The notes: generated by a model not told the origin, from the sequence alone. Numbered from the stretch's first letter, positions 22,169-34,107 are shown. The stretch: 64,000 nucleotides of DNA from Adiantum capillus-veneris (GCA_014529385.2 CM043971.1:24231769-24295768); one strand, 5' to 3'. A program made the numbers and translations.

Positions 22169-25100
22169 TCAGAGTTTTTTGTTCTTCTTGGGTACCACCA
22201 CAATCGGAGATACCCAATCGGTGTGTTCAATCTCGTATATGAATTCAGCTTCCATTAGCTTATCTATCTCTTCTTTGATTCGCTTAGCAAACGTATCATT
22301 ATATGTGTATGGTCTCTGTCTGCTAGGTTTTGCATCTTGTTTTAGTGGGATTGTGTGTTGGCATATCGATGGGTCAACTCCCTTTAAGTCCTTATAAGAC
22401 CATGCAAACACATCCCTGTACTCTCTGAGAAGACTCAAAAGTCTCTCTTCCTCGCCAGGAGACAAATCTGTGGCTATGTACACCGGTTTAGGTGTCTCAC
22501 CTGGAGCTGCTAAATCCACTTTTTTTGCATCCTCAGGTCCATCATAAGATTCGTTCTCCCTTCTCTCTCGAATAGGTTGGGTTAATACCACCTTCCTATC
22601 CTCAATTGTGAATTTCCTATAGTGAGAGGAAACAGCCATGTTTTCCTTGATTTTGGCGTTTTCGTCCTCTCCACTCTCAATTTCTGTCGTCCAAACATCT
22701 TTCAGAGTTTTCTTGAGCTCTCTGTACTTGTTTCCACGTTCTAACTTGGACTCCGTGTGTTCTCTGTTGCGCTTGTTCTGTTCTGATTTTTCTGTTTCAG
22801 TTTTTGTTCCATTCCTTTGAACTTGATTTCTTGAGCCTCTTTTGTCTTTTCGTAAGCTCTTTTGATCATTGCCTCTCATTCTTCCAAAAATCTTGTCCTT
22901 AACACAATCTTCCTCCTTTACTAGCATTAAGAATTGATTTTTTTCTCTTATTCTAGGCATCGGATTGGTTCTAACCCCCTTTGTTTTTCTCTTTGCTCTA
23001 TAGCGTTTCTGGCGTTGTTTAGTTTGGTTCGGAAAATCATAAAATCTCACATCCGTTATAGTTTCTTCGTTTCCGCTTGAATTGTCCGTTGACTCGTTGT
23101 CTGCTTCATTTTCCCACTCTGGATGATCGGGAATGTCGTGAAACACCTCTTCTTCATCTTCCTTTTCCAGTGTATCGTTCTTTTCAGTTTCTTTTCCAAG
23201 TACAGTTCTCAACATGAAGTACGGAACCACATCGTACCCGTCCTTGTCGCAAAATTTTGTTGTGGGACCATCCAGAATTGCACAAACATCTAGGGTTGCT
23301 AGAATGTGTGTCCATTCTAATGGTTCAAGCGTGTCCTCTGGAAAGGGTTCTCCTATATAAGCTTCGTCTTCGATAGCCCTTTCTAAAACACATTCTTCTC
23401 GCCTCAGACTTCCACATTTCGAGGCTCCACACATCCATAACTCCTTGGGCTTACCTAACCAAGCTGGAAATTCGGATCCCGCCAAAGTAGCTGAATCAAA
23501 CTCCTCTACCGGTGTTCGGTTCACATCTTTGTAGCTATGGTCTTTCAGGTTCACACGTGTAGTGGTTTCCATATTTCTCAGGTATATGTGATCGTAGCCC
23601 CAATCCTGGACCATTTTCAACTGTCTCATGAATGGTCTTCCAAGTATGATATCATAGTTATTCTCCTTGCCAAAATCCACAATAGCAAAAGTATGTTCGT
23701 ATTCAATGCCGCAAGAAGTTACTACGACTTTCTCTAATAACCCCATAGGTTTCTCCATGTGTCCATCTGCTAATTGGAGTTTCAACCTAGTCTTTCTTAT
23801 TGCTGGTTTCCCCCATTTTTTCCAGATTTCTTTTGTAGCAATGGCTACCCCAGCTCCGCTGTCTAGTATTGCCATCGTGTTCACGCCTTGGAATTCAACT
23901 GGTAAGGTTGTATTCCCCTCTTCACCTTCGCAATACTCTCCGACCTTGTTTAAGGGTACAGGCTTAGCGTTCTTTTGTGGTTTGCTCAGCTCTTGTATAC
24001 CCTCTTGCAGTCTCGATGTTGGGTCTTTTATCCCAAATTTCTCCAAGAATTTTCCTACAGTGGTCCACATATGTGGTCTTAGCCTCAAAAGCTCAGCTAG
24101 AGTGATAGTGCATGTCACTGGTGTTGACAAGATCTCTATCAATCCTTGCGAGTCCATGACTTTTTCTGATGAGATTCTTCGTGAGGGAAGTGCTCTAATC
24201 TCGGATTTTGCTTCATACTCTCCTAAGTATGAAGGTAAGGTATTCAATGAATGAGGTTTGCTCTCCATTGTTCTAACAGAGCCCCCATCTCCCCAGTAAG
24301 ATTGCAGATCCAAGTCCACTTGAGATCCTGCCTCAAATTCCACTATGGGAGGATTCCTGATGTCCTTTTCCCAATTTGTCTGATTAGCTTGGCAACTTAG
24401 CTCGTTTGCAAAGTTTGCCTCTCTCACTTGTTTCCAAAATTCATTGTAATCCTCATCTCTTCCGTAAATCCTTTGTATGACTGGATGAAAACTCTCTATC
24501 TCCTGATCGGTTGTGTTCAATACTATGCGGCCATCCTTGTGTGTATTTTCAGGCTTTTGTGCACTGGGAGTCTTTTCAGCTACCCGTGAAATGATAGTCT
24601 CTTGCTGAATTGGGTTTTCCGTTCCACAATTCATTGTTTCTCTTGGTGGTTCTAATAAGGCTTGTGCAGTCTCGATCATTCTCTGGCACATTTCAAGTCT
24701 CTGCTTTTCCAATTCCGCGTTTGGGTATGTCATCCATCTCTGTTCTTGTATTTGGTTGTTCTTTAACCTAGCTTCGTAAGCTCTCATCAGTGCGTCCAAT
24801 GGTTCGTGTACTTTGTCGACTAGCACTGATCCCCCTGAGCTTAAGCTCGTTGTTTCTTTGATACTCTTTTGTTTCGTTCTTTCCGGGCTCATCTCTCGTT
24901 TCCCGTTTTGACTCTCAAGTTTTTCTAATCTATCTTTAGTTCGCTTTAGTTCCTCAACTAGAATATCGTCTTCACGTTCTTTTCTCAACTTCATGCGTGC
25001 TTTTCTAGCTTTCCATGTGTTTCTCTGACTCCGCGGTCCTTGACTAACCACTTCAGTCACTAACTTCCCATTCTCAGGTTCTCTAGTGGTTTTCTTAGCT

Positions 25101-25435
25101 TGAGCTCTAGTAACAACTTGCGTTGGTATCAGAGTTTCATTTTCAGACCCACTGCTGGTAGGAATAGTTTCTAGCATATTCAATGTCGTCTTTTGCACTT
25201 TGTTTGGATTCTTTGAACAATCCTCAATGAAGTGAGTAACCCCACACTCAGTGCAATAAGCATTAATTCTAATGATTTCCGTATATGGACAAACATTCAT
25301 CAGATGGTCACCTCCACACTTGTAACAGGGTCCTAGTGCTGGTCTTGGTCCCATTTGATTCGTCCTTTGTGGATAGAATGGTCTTTGTCCTGTTAACCCT
25401 CCATGAGCTATGAACATCAATGTTCTTGCGTCCAA
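22169..25435 (-). pseudogene. TE-A nucleocapsid, protease and RT N-terminus
   Basis: 1,088 open codons. Two zinc knuckles near the start (CYKCGGDHLMNVC and CTECGVTHFIEDC), a lysine/glutamate-rich linker, an aspartic protease (MAILDSGAGVAIAT active site, then DIILGRPFMRQL) near residues 510-620, a long charged spacer, and the RT N-terminus (FAWSYKDLKGVDPSICQH, DWVSPIVVVPKKN). In frame with gag through one TAA at 25436. The several-hundred-residue spacer between protease and RT is unusually long, a feature of Ogre-like giants. Confidence 0.93.
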
Positions 25436-25438
25436 ATT

Positions 25439-26866
25439 TTATCTCTCTTCATCAGAAGCACTTGTAACTGTTGGTATTCCAACATTCCCAATCATGCCCC
25501 ATGGTTCTGGTTGTTTGGGTTCTTTCGGTGGGTAATACACAGTTGGAGACATGTGTGCACCAGATTCTTCATAATAGGCTTGAACAGGCACTAGGGCTTG
25601 TTCTTCCTGATTCTCTAAGGTTGGTGCATATCTAATGCCCACTGGTCTTGCTCCTGGTAAAGGCGGTTGTTGTCCCAATACCGGTTGCGGTCTTTCTATC
25701 CCCATAGGTCCTGGTACATTTCCCGTTGGGTATCGAGGTACTGGATGTACCTGAGGTGGTGCTAATTGAGCAGGAGGTGCATATTGACGCTCCCTTACAT
25801 ACCCTTTGTTGTAATAGCACTCCTCTGTTGGATGGTTTGTCCATTTTTGTTCAATCGCACACCATTTCAGTGGTTTTGGCAATGGTTTTTGGTATGGTGC
25901 CATCCTTTTTAGAGCATCTTCTATCATTTGCTCTACATTTGGCATGGTTGTTGTTTGAACATTCTTTTTAGTGGTAGTATCGCTCGCTACGGAGGAAGAG
26001 CTACTGGATGCAAAATCTGTATCCACTGACACCTCTCCATAAACCGTACAGTTATCCACTAAGTACAATGCTTCTCTCGTTACTTGCTCGAAACTTGTAC
26101 AAGCTTTCAAGTACAAGTCCTTCTTGAGAGTGTCGTTTCTCAATCCTTCAATAAAGAGAACAGATAGTCTGTCATCTTGTGGTCGTTCACGTATTGGACA
26201 TCTCTCAATGTATTGTTTGAAGCGAAGTGAAGCTTCCTTCACTTTTTCGTGTTCTCTCTGTTTAAAAGCATATATTTGTGAGACCGTATTGTGCTTAATC
26301 CCTCGTTTTGAGAATTCCTCAGCAAACTCTCTTAGCAAATGATCAATGTCATGGAATCCCCCTATGTTCAGTGGTTGAAACCATGTCAATGCCGTACCTT
26401 CCAGAGTAAGACCAAATCCCTTGTATTGTGTATGGAAATCGGTTATCTGCTCAGCTCTTAAGACTTGCTTAAAGAGTGACACATGTGCATACGGATCTCC
26501 TGAACCACCATACTTCTTTGGCATACACTTGGCTACTTGAGATGGTCTCATACGTCTATGGTCTGCTACCAATCTCATTGCTCCTGTGTCCCGGCTAAAG
26601 CTTTCTCTAGCATCATGGACTTCATGGGTTACCTTTGTCGGTTCCCCTGCCCTGAGTCTACTACTAGGAGGTAAATGTGATGGTTCCGCTTCGAACCTTG
26701 GACCTAGAGTGGTATACGTGGGGATTGGAACTGCACTACCTCGATTCGTATCCATTGACTCTCTGGAATGTAATGATCCCATTGGTCCGGGCTTCGAGTA
26801 CTGAGGTTGACTGAAAGAGTCAGCAGCCTGAGTTCTTTGTCCTCCTGTCGTCATTGGGTTTTGCAC
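25439..26866 (-). CDS. TE-A gag
   Basis: 475 codons. The central retrotransposon gag domain (about residues 100-270) has PKKYGGSGDPYAHVSLFK, GTALTWFQPL, FAEEFSKRGIKHNTVSQIY and RFKQYIERCP. A proline-rich tail follows. It is the capsid-like structural protein. The frame is open upstream to ORF1, apart from one TAA at 26951, so ORF1-gag-pol was probably one polyprotein. It remains open over its own length, but it is part of a defective element. Confidence 0.9.
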   Translation of the reverse strand: MQNPMTTGGQRTQAADSFSQPQYSKPGPMGSLHSRESMDTNRGSAVPIPTYTTLGPRFEAEPSHLPPSSRLRAGEPTKVTHEVHDARESFSRDTGAMRLVADHRRMRPSQVAKCMPKKYGGSGDPYAHVSLFKQVLRAEQITDFHTQYKGFGLTLEGTALTWFQPLNIGGFHDIDHLLREFAEEFSKRGIKHNTVSQIYAFKQREHEKVKEASLRFKQYIERCPIRERPQDDRLSVLFIEGLRNDTLKKDLYLKACTSFEQVTREALYLVDNCTVYGEVSVDTDFASSSSSSVASDTTTKKNVQTTTMPNVEQMIEDALKRMAPYQKPLPKPLKWCAIEQKWTNHPTEECYYNKGYVRERQYAPPAQLAPPQVHPVPRYPTGNVPGPMGIERPQPVLGQQPPLPGARPVGIRYAPTLENQEEQALVPVQAYYEESGAHMSPTVYYPPKEPKQPEPWGMIGNVGIPTVTSASDEER

Positions 26867-26950
26867 TCCATTTGTTGGTGCTGGTCTTTGTGAGCTAGAA
26901 GTAACATAATACTGATGTAGTGGTCCCCCAAAGTATGTATATCCTTCTAA

Positions 26951-27616
26951 TTATTTCTTGCCCATTGTTGAGTATTGCCTCCCATACTTGTCGTAAGCGG
27001 CAATTTTCACTTCCGATCCCTCTGTGTAGGTAAAGACATAAAGTCTTTTTTGGTATGTCAACTCTCCGGTGTAGGGTTCTTCACATCTATAATAGAGATC
27101 TTTCTCCCCATTATTATATTTGTATAGCCCCACATAGATGTTATCAGTGTTGATCCTTGTAGTTTCATTCTCTCTTCTTAACCTCGCATCAAGGAAGTTC
27201 ATTATTGGTGCTTTCTCCTCGAGTTCTTCATCTACTTTGGCTTTGGTGCCCATCAATCCCCACTTGTCCACAATGTTAGGGTTTAGGACTACCAAGTACA
27301 TGGTGCCCTCGTCATCTAGATATCTATCTCCGCTATATCTCACAGGCACTAAGTCCTTGAACTCACTAGGTCTCTCTTCTATCTTTACACAATAGCGGTC
27401 CATTCCATCTTTGTAGATCTTGGCACCTTGCTCATTGTCGTACTGATATTTTATGAACAATAGCTTCATTGTGGCGGAAGGGTTTGATGATCCTGCTGCC
27501 ATATTTTCTCTGTTGTTCAGGTTCAAGTGTTCCAAGTGTTCGGTGAAAATCTCGTAAGATCTCTCCGAAGAAGTATCAGAAACACTTCCTTCAAAGATCG
27601 GCTCTAATGGTTGCAC
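26951..27616 (-). CDS. TE-A ORF1, upstream of gag
   Basis: 221 codons. Compact protein with KLLFIKYQYDNEQGAKIY, YLDDEGTMYLVVLNPNIV, VDKWGLMG and NIYVGLYKYNNGEKDLYY. TE-C has a homologue at 40422-41072 in the same place (shared pattern of a Tyr-rich start, NP.IV.KWGL and a Tyr-rich end). An ORF before gag is known in Ogre-type elements; I cannot tell whether this one is related. Function unknown. Separated from gag by one in-frame TAA. Confidence 0.75.
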   Translation of the reverse strand: MQPLEPIFEGSVSDTSSERSYEIFTEHLEHLNLNNRENMAAGSSNPSATMKLLFIKYQYDNEQGAKIYKDGMDRYCVKIEERPSEFKDLVPVRYSGDRYLDDEGTMYLVVLNPNIVDKWGLMGTKAKVDEELEEKAPIMNFLDARLRRENETTRINTDNIYVGLYKYNNGEKDLYYRCEEPYTGELTYQKRLYVFTYTEGSEVKIAAYDKYGRQYSTMGKK

Positions 27617-27884
27617 CCAACTTTGGTTTACACTTCCCTCGGTTGATATGACACTTGCTTGTTACCCTTGTTTTGGTTGGTTATTCTGGAGATTCCTGCC
27701 CGATCTCAAATTCATCAATTCTCCTAAAGAACTTTAACTTTTCCGTCTCGGCAATTTGTTTTCCCAAGTTTTTTGTGGTCAGAATTGATCCAATCTGATT
27801 GATACTTGGTCAATTGTTTAATCTTGTCAGTTGGACAACTTCTGTTTCATCAAGTGAGAATTTTGTTGCAGTTATGCTGAAAAA

Positions 27885-28600
27885 GACATTATACCCGTAT
27901 GATGTCTTTTTTCACAGATTTGGACTATTTTGGTTATGCTCACTCTCAGTAGCCCCCTTATGCTCTGTCCACTCACAAAATTCAGTTTGAACTCTGTTTG
28001 AGCAAGTTATGGCTAATTTAGGCTTTTCTTGGCAATTTTCCGCTTTTGACTTTTTTGGGTCAATTGTGATCCAAATGGGATGAAACTTGAAATATAACCT
28101 CTAGACAACTATTACAATGGATCTGTGTTGGCAAAGTATCAAAATATGTCCAAAATTAGGTAAAAGACATCATACGCGTATGATGTCTTTTTCATCAATT
28201 TGGGTCAAGACTTGATATTTATGCTTTCTACAGTGTTTGCAACAATCTTGTCAGGTCAGATATCAAAAATAAGCAGTGGATGTGCTAAAAGACATTATAC
28301 GCGTATGATGTCTTTTGTCCTAGATTTTGACTATTCTTGGTTTTAAGCCTTCTCCAATGTTTACAATTGAGTTTCAAGTGTTTTTGTCAGGTTTGAATGT
28401 AAAAACAAGATCTGAATCCAAAATTTCCTATTCTTTGCGTTTCTTGGACTCCGACTTGTCTTTCTGGATTTCTTTGAGTGTTAATGCTCTTGTTTTAAGT
28501 TGAAATTAGGGTATAACCCCCCTTTTGAACACTCTGGTAAAGTCAAAATTTCTGTTTTGGTCTCTGTTTGGTCATTTAGACATCATACGCGTATGATGTC
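27885..28600. repeat. TE-A 5' palindrome array (4 copies)
   Basis: Copies start at 27885 (two mismatches), 28166 (perfect, symmetric over 30 bp with AAAA/TTTT flanks), 28291 (one mismatch) and 28579 (perfect). Spacing 281, 125 and 288 bp mirrors the 3' array. The unit at 28166 and the one at 19079 share TTTTTCATCAATTT after the palindrome, so the two arrays have a common origin. Lies in the leader upstream of ORF1. Confidence 0.95.
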
Positions 28601-29119
28601 TAAAGTTACAGATTTCCAGTTTTTTGGCACAGAATCCTTCCTAAAGCTCTCTCAAGTGCTCAGCAACTCCCAGATACACAGAAAATTTCTCTGACTTTTG
28701 TTTATTGCAAGTTTCACTACTAACTCGACGGTTTAGTGATCTAACATGCAATCAACCATATCAAGCAAATACTCCAATGATTACTAGCTCTAGATCAGGA
28801 TCAAATGAAGTCCTACCTAAGCTATTCCTAATCATAAAATGGGTTTGGTAATTGTGATTTTAAAGAGATCCACTGCCACTCACGGACTAGCAAATTCTTC
28901 TTCTATCAACAACTACTCAACACCAACAAAACAACAAACAAATCTAAGCTAAACTAAAAATACTGTCAACACGGAAGACCCAGGAATACCCCACTTCCTA
29001 GTATCTCTCGAGATCTTCGGAGTCCACCACTCCTAGATCTTTTCTAACTAAAGTATACAAAGTAGTTTATACGACTCACCTCGTAGGATTAGTCTAAGGT
29101 CACCTACTTAGGGCTCTCG
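28601..29119 (-). other. TE-A leader, LTR-proximal part
   Basis: About 520 bp between the palindrome array and the primer site. No supported gene; A-rich toward 28900. Confidence 0.6.
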
Positions 29120-29137
29120 TCCCCGGCAGCGGCGCCA
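29120..29137 (-). other. TE-A primer-binding site
   Basis: Minus strand TGGCGCCGCTGCCGGGGA, two bases from the LTR end. This TGGCGCC-type site is typical of plant Athila/Tat-like elements and differs from the iMet site of TE-B. Confidence 0.92.
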
Positions 29138-29139
29138 AA

Positions 29140-30076
29140 TGTTAAGGCGGTTACGCCGCTAGCGGAAGCTAAATAGCGAGAACTCAACCAACAACAGAAT
29201 TTGTCAGACGAGGACGGAGCTTGACCCGCAGGCGCATGGAAACAACTAGGTGGGTGTCAAATCACCTACTCGACCTTCTAATGGCAATCACTACTAAGGA
29301 AATCAAATCTAAGTTCTAAAATACGCAAGTGACTGAAATCCGTACTACGAACGAATGCTATACGAAACAGGATCTAGAATCATTGAATCGATCTCAAACT
29401 CAATGGGAAGTCTATACACTAGGTAAGAACAACACCCTAAAGACTTGAACTGCAAAATCAACCTATAACCACTCCGTGCGGTAAACGCGTATGAAGACAG
29501 GCCGAAAAATACAAGTGATCGAAACTTGACCCCGATGGTACTAATGTGTAGCTCTACTCGTTGTGGTTCTATAGATATGCTGAAGCTCCATTCCGACACA
29601 CGAGTTGGAAGAAAACTCACACTGAAGCTCGTAGGAACTTACCACACATAGAAGCCGATAGCGCACTCTTGGTATCTGTGTGTAGCTCTCGCCGTTGCTA
29701 ACACAATGGCGGTGTCGCTTCTCCAGTGGCGGCTCCGTAGCTCGCGTAGCAAGTAGATAAGACTCTCTCTCTCTCTCACTCTCTCTCAAACACAGTCACG
29801 ACGCTCAAAAACTCACTTTGATTAATAATCTGAATCTCCTTAGGTTACAAAAACTTTGGCTTATATACCTCAGCCTTGGAGGTGAGAACATCTCTAACTA
29901 ATTACATCAGCAAGTGAAATTACTTCGGGATTACAAGCTGGAAACTCAATTGAGTCTCGTTACTTAATGAATGGCTTAAATCAAACTCAATGTTGAAAAG
30001 ACATTTATTACAATCAATGGTTACAAAATGATGAGTGTGAGCAAAATTGTGGGTGTGATCCTCTGCTGGCTCAACA
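29140..30076 (-). repeat. TE-A 5' LTR (937 bp)
   Basis: TGTTAAGGCGG...GGCTCAACA in plus orientation. Minus-strand TATA box (TATATAA) at 29871-29877 inside a core GGTATATAAGCC. A (TC)n stretch lies near 29765. Directly abuts the rest of TE-B gag at 30077. Confidence 0.95.
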
Positions 30077-30480
30077 ATATATCTCTCACTATCGGGACGT
30101 TATCCTCAAATTGAAAGGATTGGATACCTTTCAGCAAGTACGAGGGTTCATACGAGATCTGACTCTAAAACTTAAGAAGTATGTCAAGACCCAAGACCCT
30201 AAAACAATTGAGGAGTCCATAGTGAAAGCACATATTCATTATGACCCTGATGATAAGAAAACACATCACAGTCACGTGCCTGCTAGTACACATAATAATA
30301 CACGCACTCAGTACGGGCACAATAAAAGAAAATTTATAGTTGCTAATTCAGAGGCATCTAAAAAACCCAAGGGGTCCTCTCTCTCCTGAGGATTTTGATA
30401 AGGCCAAGAAAGAGAAGCTATGTTTTCAATGCTTAGGAAGAGGCCATGGAAAAAGTCCCAAGGGGAAATCTGTTGCTCAG
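30077..30480 (+). pseudogene. TE-B gag, 3' part
   Basis: Resumes with YISHYRDVILKLKGLDTFQQV and RGFIRDLTLKLKKYVKTQDP, the C-terminal half of a chromovirus gag domain. After a one-base frameshift near 30365 it reaches a damaged zinc knuckle ([15 protein letters not shown]; the last Cys is missing). Together with 13975-14469 it shows that TE-A interrupted gag. Confidence 0.88.
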
Positions 30481-31794
30481 GGGAAGGAGAAAGTAGTGCA
30501 CACGGTGCAGCTACTGCCTCTTGAGTCTTCTTCAAAGTTCTCTACAGTAGAAGTAACACACATTGAGGTGGTGCATGAATGCTGTCTCACAGCTTTCATG
30601 TGGCAACAAACCTTTGGACCACATGAGTTAGTACGTATGCACGGATATCTGCAAGGGCACAAGGTGCACATATTGGTAGATGACGGTGCTACACACAATT
30701 TCATCAACTATGGATTGGTGAAAAAGCTCAAACTGCCTCAAACTTCGAGTACCCACCACTACAAGGTAGCAATGATGAATGGACATGATAGTGAAATTTG
30801 GGATACTCAATGCCGAGTTGTTCCATTGGAGGTACAAGGGTACTCTACTTGTTTGGATTTTCAAGTTATGAACATGGAAAGGGCTGATGTGGTTCTTGGT
30901 AGGGAGTGGTTGCATAGCCTAGGTCCATCACTGAAGCGTAGCTACGAGCACAATAGTTTGATGTTTGATTCCCATGGCGCACATGTGTTGTTGTTAGGAG
31001 AAAAGGATATACCATCATCACCACTAATTTGTACTGCTGAGAAGATGCAGCTCGTTTCTGATAATGAAATAGACCAGGTTTTCTTTTGTTACTCACTGTC
31101 TCATTTTCTTTCTAATCTTGAGTTTGTTGAACATTCCTCAACGCCGCATGCTTCTCTCTCCTCTATTCCACCAATTTCTAATTCTACACAAGCAAACGTT
31201 GCTAATCAGTTACAAAAATTGTTAAAGGAATTTCAAGATATTTTTCCTAATGATTTACCATCAGGTTTACCACCGACACGTTCAGTGCAACATGGCATTG
31301 ACGTGGCTGTAGGCTGTAAGCCTGTTAGTAAACCACCATACCGTATGAGTTACTCAGAGGCTGCTGAAGTGGAACATCAGCTTGCTGACTACCTTAGCAA
31401 AGGGTTTATACAACCCAGTTCTTCACCATGGGCTTCGCCTATATTTTTGGTGAAGAAAAAGGACGGCAGTATGCGCATGTGTGTAGACTACCGAGGCTTA
31501 AATGCGGTGACAATTAAGAACAAATACCCATTTCCAAGGGTCGATGAGTTATTTGACAAGTTAACGCATAATTTTTTTTTTTCAAAAATTGATTTGAGAT
31601 CAGGATATCACCAAGTCCGTATTCGGCTTGCTGATATACCTAAGACTGCATTCCGAACACGGTTTGGACATTATGAGTTTTTGGTGATGCCCTTTGGGTT
31701 AACCAATGCGCCCGCAACATTCATGACACTTATGGATAGTGGCTTGAACCATATCTGGGCAAATTTGTCATTGTGTTCCTCGATGACATCCTAG
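30481..31794 (+). pseudogene. TE-B protease and reverse transcriptase (first part)
   Basis: Protease: [17 protein letters not shown] (DDG where DSG or DTG is usual), then [69 protein letters not shown] frameshift near 31750 moves the catalytic FLDD box to another frame. Confidence 0.92.
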
Positions 31795-32967
31795 TTTACA
31801 GTGCTTCTGAAGAAGAGCACTTGCAACATCTCAGACATGTGTTTGAGTTGTTACGTGCAAACAAGTTATATGCCAAGGAATCTAAATGTGATTTTCTCAA
31901 GGAAGAAATTCACTATTTAGGGCATGTTATTTCAGCAAATGGCCTATACATGGATCAATCCAAAGTGGATACCATCCGAAAATGGCCACCTCCTAAAAAT
32001 CTTTTTAGGCTTTGCAGGTTTTTACCGAAGGTTCGTTAAAAACTATGCTCACCTTGCTATACCCATGACGGACCAACTAAAAGGCAAAGGAAAGGATTTT
32101 CAGTGGGCTTCCACTCAATAACAAAGTTTTGAAACACTCAAAGATGCATTAACTACAACTCCTATACTAGCTATTGTCGATCCTTTGAAACCATTCGTTT
32201 TGGAAACGGATGCCAGTGACCGTGCTATTGGAGCAGTCCTGTTACAAGATAGACGGCCAATTGCATTTGAAAGTAAGAAGCTGGATACAGCTCAACAGAA
32301 TTACTCTGCTTACGAACGTGAACTCTATGCAATAGTGTGTGCCTTAAAGACATGGCGTCACTATTTGTATGGTGCTCAGTTTGAGATTGTGTTTGACCAT
32401 GAAAGCATCAAATGGTTTACACAACAAACAGATTTAAAGGGTCAAAAAGCCAGGTGGGCCCAGATCCTTCAGGAATATGACGCCAAGTCAAGGTATCGCA
32501 AAGGCCGATACAATATAGTGGCAGACACTCTCAGTCGAATGCCCGAGATCAATTCGCTATTGTTCACAGAACTTCGTAGTGAGCTTTTAGATTCTCTCAA
32601 GGGAAAATATGAGCAAGATGAAGCATATTCCAAAGTGTGGAGCCATGTTCAAAAGAGAGATCCTTATCACTCCAATGCAGGTAGTGCACAGTTAACCTCC
32701 CACCTAGTTCTCCTTTATCAAGTGATGAACTACAGCAATGGAAGCATTTTACCATCGACAATGGGTACCTACTCCACAAGGGGAGAGTTTGTGTACCGAC
32801 GGACACAGACATTCGGCGCCAATTTCTTTATGAATGTCATGATAGTCCAAGTGCACGGCACCCGGGGATTAGAAAACTTACTCTCTCGTACGAGGACAGT
32901 TTTATTGGCCAGGTCTCCGTGGCTTTGTTCAAGCTTATGTCTTGCATTGCCAAAAATGTCAAGTTAA
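31773..32967 (+). pseudogene. TE-B RT end and RNase H
   Basis: [20 protein letters not shown] (catalytic DD), HYLGHVISANGL, GFAGFYRRFVKNYAHLA after another frameshift near 32010, a TAA near 32119, then RNase H (LETDASDRAIGAVLLQ, YERELYAIVCALKTWRHYL, HESIKWFTQQ, YNIVADTLSRMP). The end of this stretch is frameshifted into the integrase zinc region. Confidence 0.9.
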
Positions 32968-33880
32968 CAAAGCAGAGCGCCTGAAAGCAAGAGGACTCTT
33001 ACATCCCTTGGAAATTCCCAATGGAAAATGGGAAAGTATTTCCATGGATTTCATAGTAGGTTTACCAACCACTATATGAGGTCATGACTCAGTATGGGTG
33101 GTCGTAGACAGGTTGACTAAACTATGTAAGTTTATTCCAACCAAATTAACGGTTAATACACCAGAACTAGCAAAATTATTTGTGGACAATCTGTACAAAT
33201 TGTATGGGTTGCCAAGTAATATTGTTAGTGACCATGACCCAAAGTTTAACAGTCACTTATGGCGAGCTGTATTTAAACGATTGGGTACACAACTAAACCT
33301 CAGTACAGCTGACCATCCAAAAACAGATGGTCGAACGGAACGGGTTAACCAAGTGCTAGAGGATATGCTTCGAGCATACGTTAGCAAAAAACAGACAGAC
33401 TGGGAAGAATACTTACCTATTCTCGAGTTTTCCTACAACAGTTCTAAGCATGTCACAATGGAATTCAGTCCTTTCATGCTCATGTACGGGTTTCAACCTA
33501 GGTCACCAGTTACGGTGTGGTTGGCAACCGAAAAACTCCAATAGGTTAAGGATTTTCTCCAAGACCACATGGATATGCTGAAACTTGCTCGTCAGAATGT
33601 CTGACAATCACATGATCAATATAAGAAATACGCTGATGAGAAACGTCTGCAAGTTACCTTCGAAAAAGGGGAGGAAGTATTTTTACGTGTACCACAACAT
33701 TCTGAAAGTCTGAAAACTGGACCGACGCCTAAATTATCTCCCCGATATTGTGGGCCTTTCAAAATACTGAAGCGAGTTGGTGATCGTGCCTACAAGCTAC
33801 TACTACCATCACACTCTCGCATTCGTTTCATGTTAGCGGTTTATGAAAGCGGTTACATGGGGATGACAACGTCATTGACC
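32800..33880 (+). pseudogene. TE-B integrase
   Basis: Zinc region read in changing frames (HDSPSARHPGIRKT, then LHCQKCQVNKAERL). Core: VWVVVDRLTKLCKFIP (first Asp), SNIVSDHDPKFNSHLW (second Asp), TDGRTERVNQVLEDMLR (Glu). C-terminal part: KGEEVFLRVPQHSESLKTG and LSPRYCGPFKILKRVG (GPF/Y module). Stops at about 33078, 33542 and 33602 fall where CGA/AGA, CAG and CGA codons are expected. Confidence 0.9.
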
Positions 33881-33888
33881 AATAGGTT

Positions 33889-34107
33889 TTGGTCGATTAC
33901 ATTGAACCTCCTACTTTACCAAATGAACCTGAACGTGTTATGGATTATCATGAGTTGCGTACACGCCATCATGTACGACAACAAGCCTTAATCAAGTGGA
34001 AAGACCGACTTGAAGAAGGTGCCACTTGGGAAAACATTAGTGTTCTTAAGAAGAAGTTTCCCACTTTTGTTTTTGAGGATGAAAACTCTTCTTTAAGGGG
34101 GGAGTAA
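33889..34107 (+). pseudogene. TE-B chromodomain-like C-terminus and polypurine tract
   Basis: PERVMDYHELRTR, ALIKWKDRLEEGATWEN and FPTFVFEDENSS correspond to the chromodomain (aromatic VKWKG..E.TWE pattern) that chromovirus integrases use to target heterochromatin. The frame ends into the purine-rich TTTAAGGGGGGAGTAA (34092-34107) next to the LTR. Confidence 0.8.

Larger units (their letters stand above)
14470..30076 (-). mobile_element. TE-A: inner giant Ty3/gypsy element
   Basis: Minus strand, about 15.6 kb. 5' LTR at 29140-30076, primer site 29120-29137, leader with palindromes, ORF1-gag, pol, second palindrome array, third ORF, polypurine tract, truncated 3' LTR 14470-15162. Same architecture as TE-C and homologous to it throughout coding regions, but a different family (different palindrome, diverged LTRs). 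The LTRs differ by roughly 2-3% by eye, so it is the youngest layer. Inactive because of single stop codons, a missing integrase C-terminus and a truncated LTR. Confidence 0.94.
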
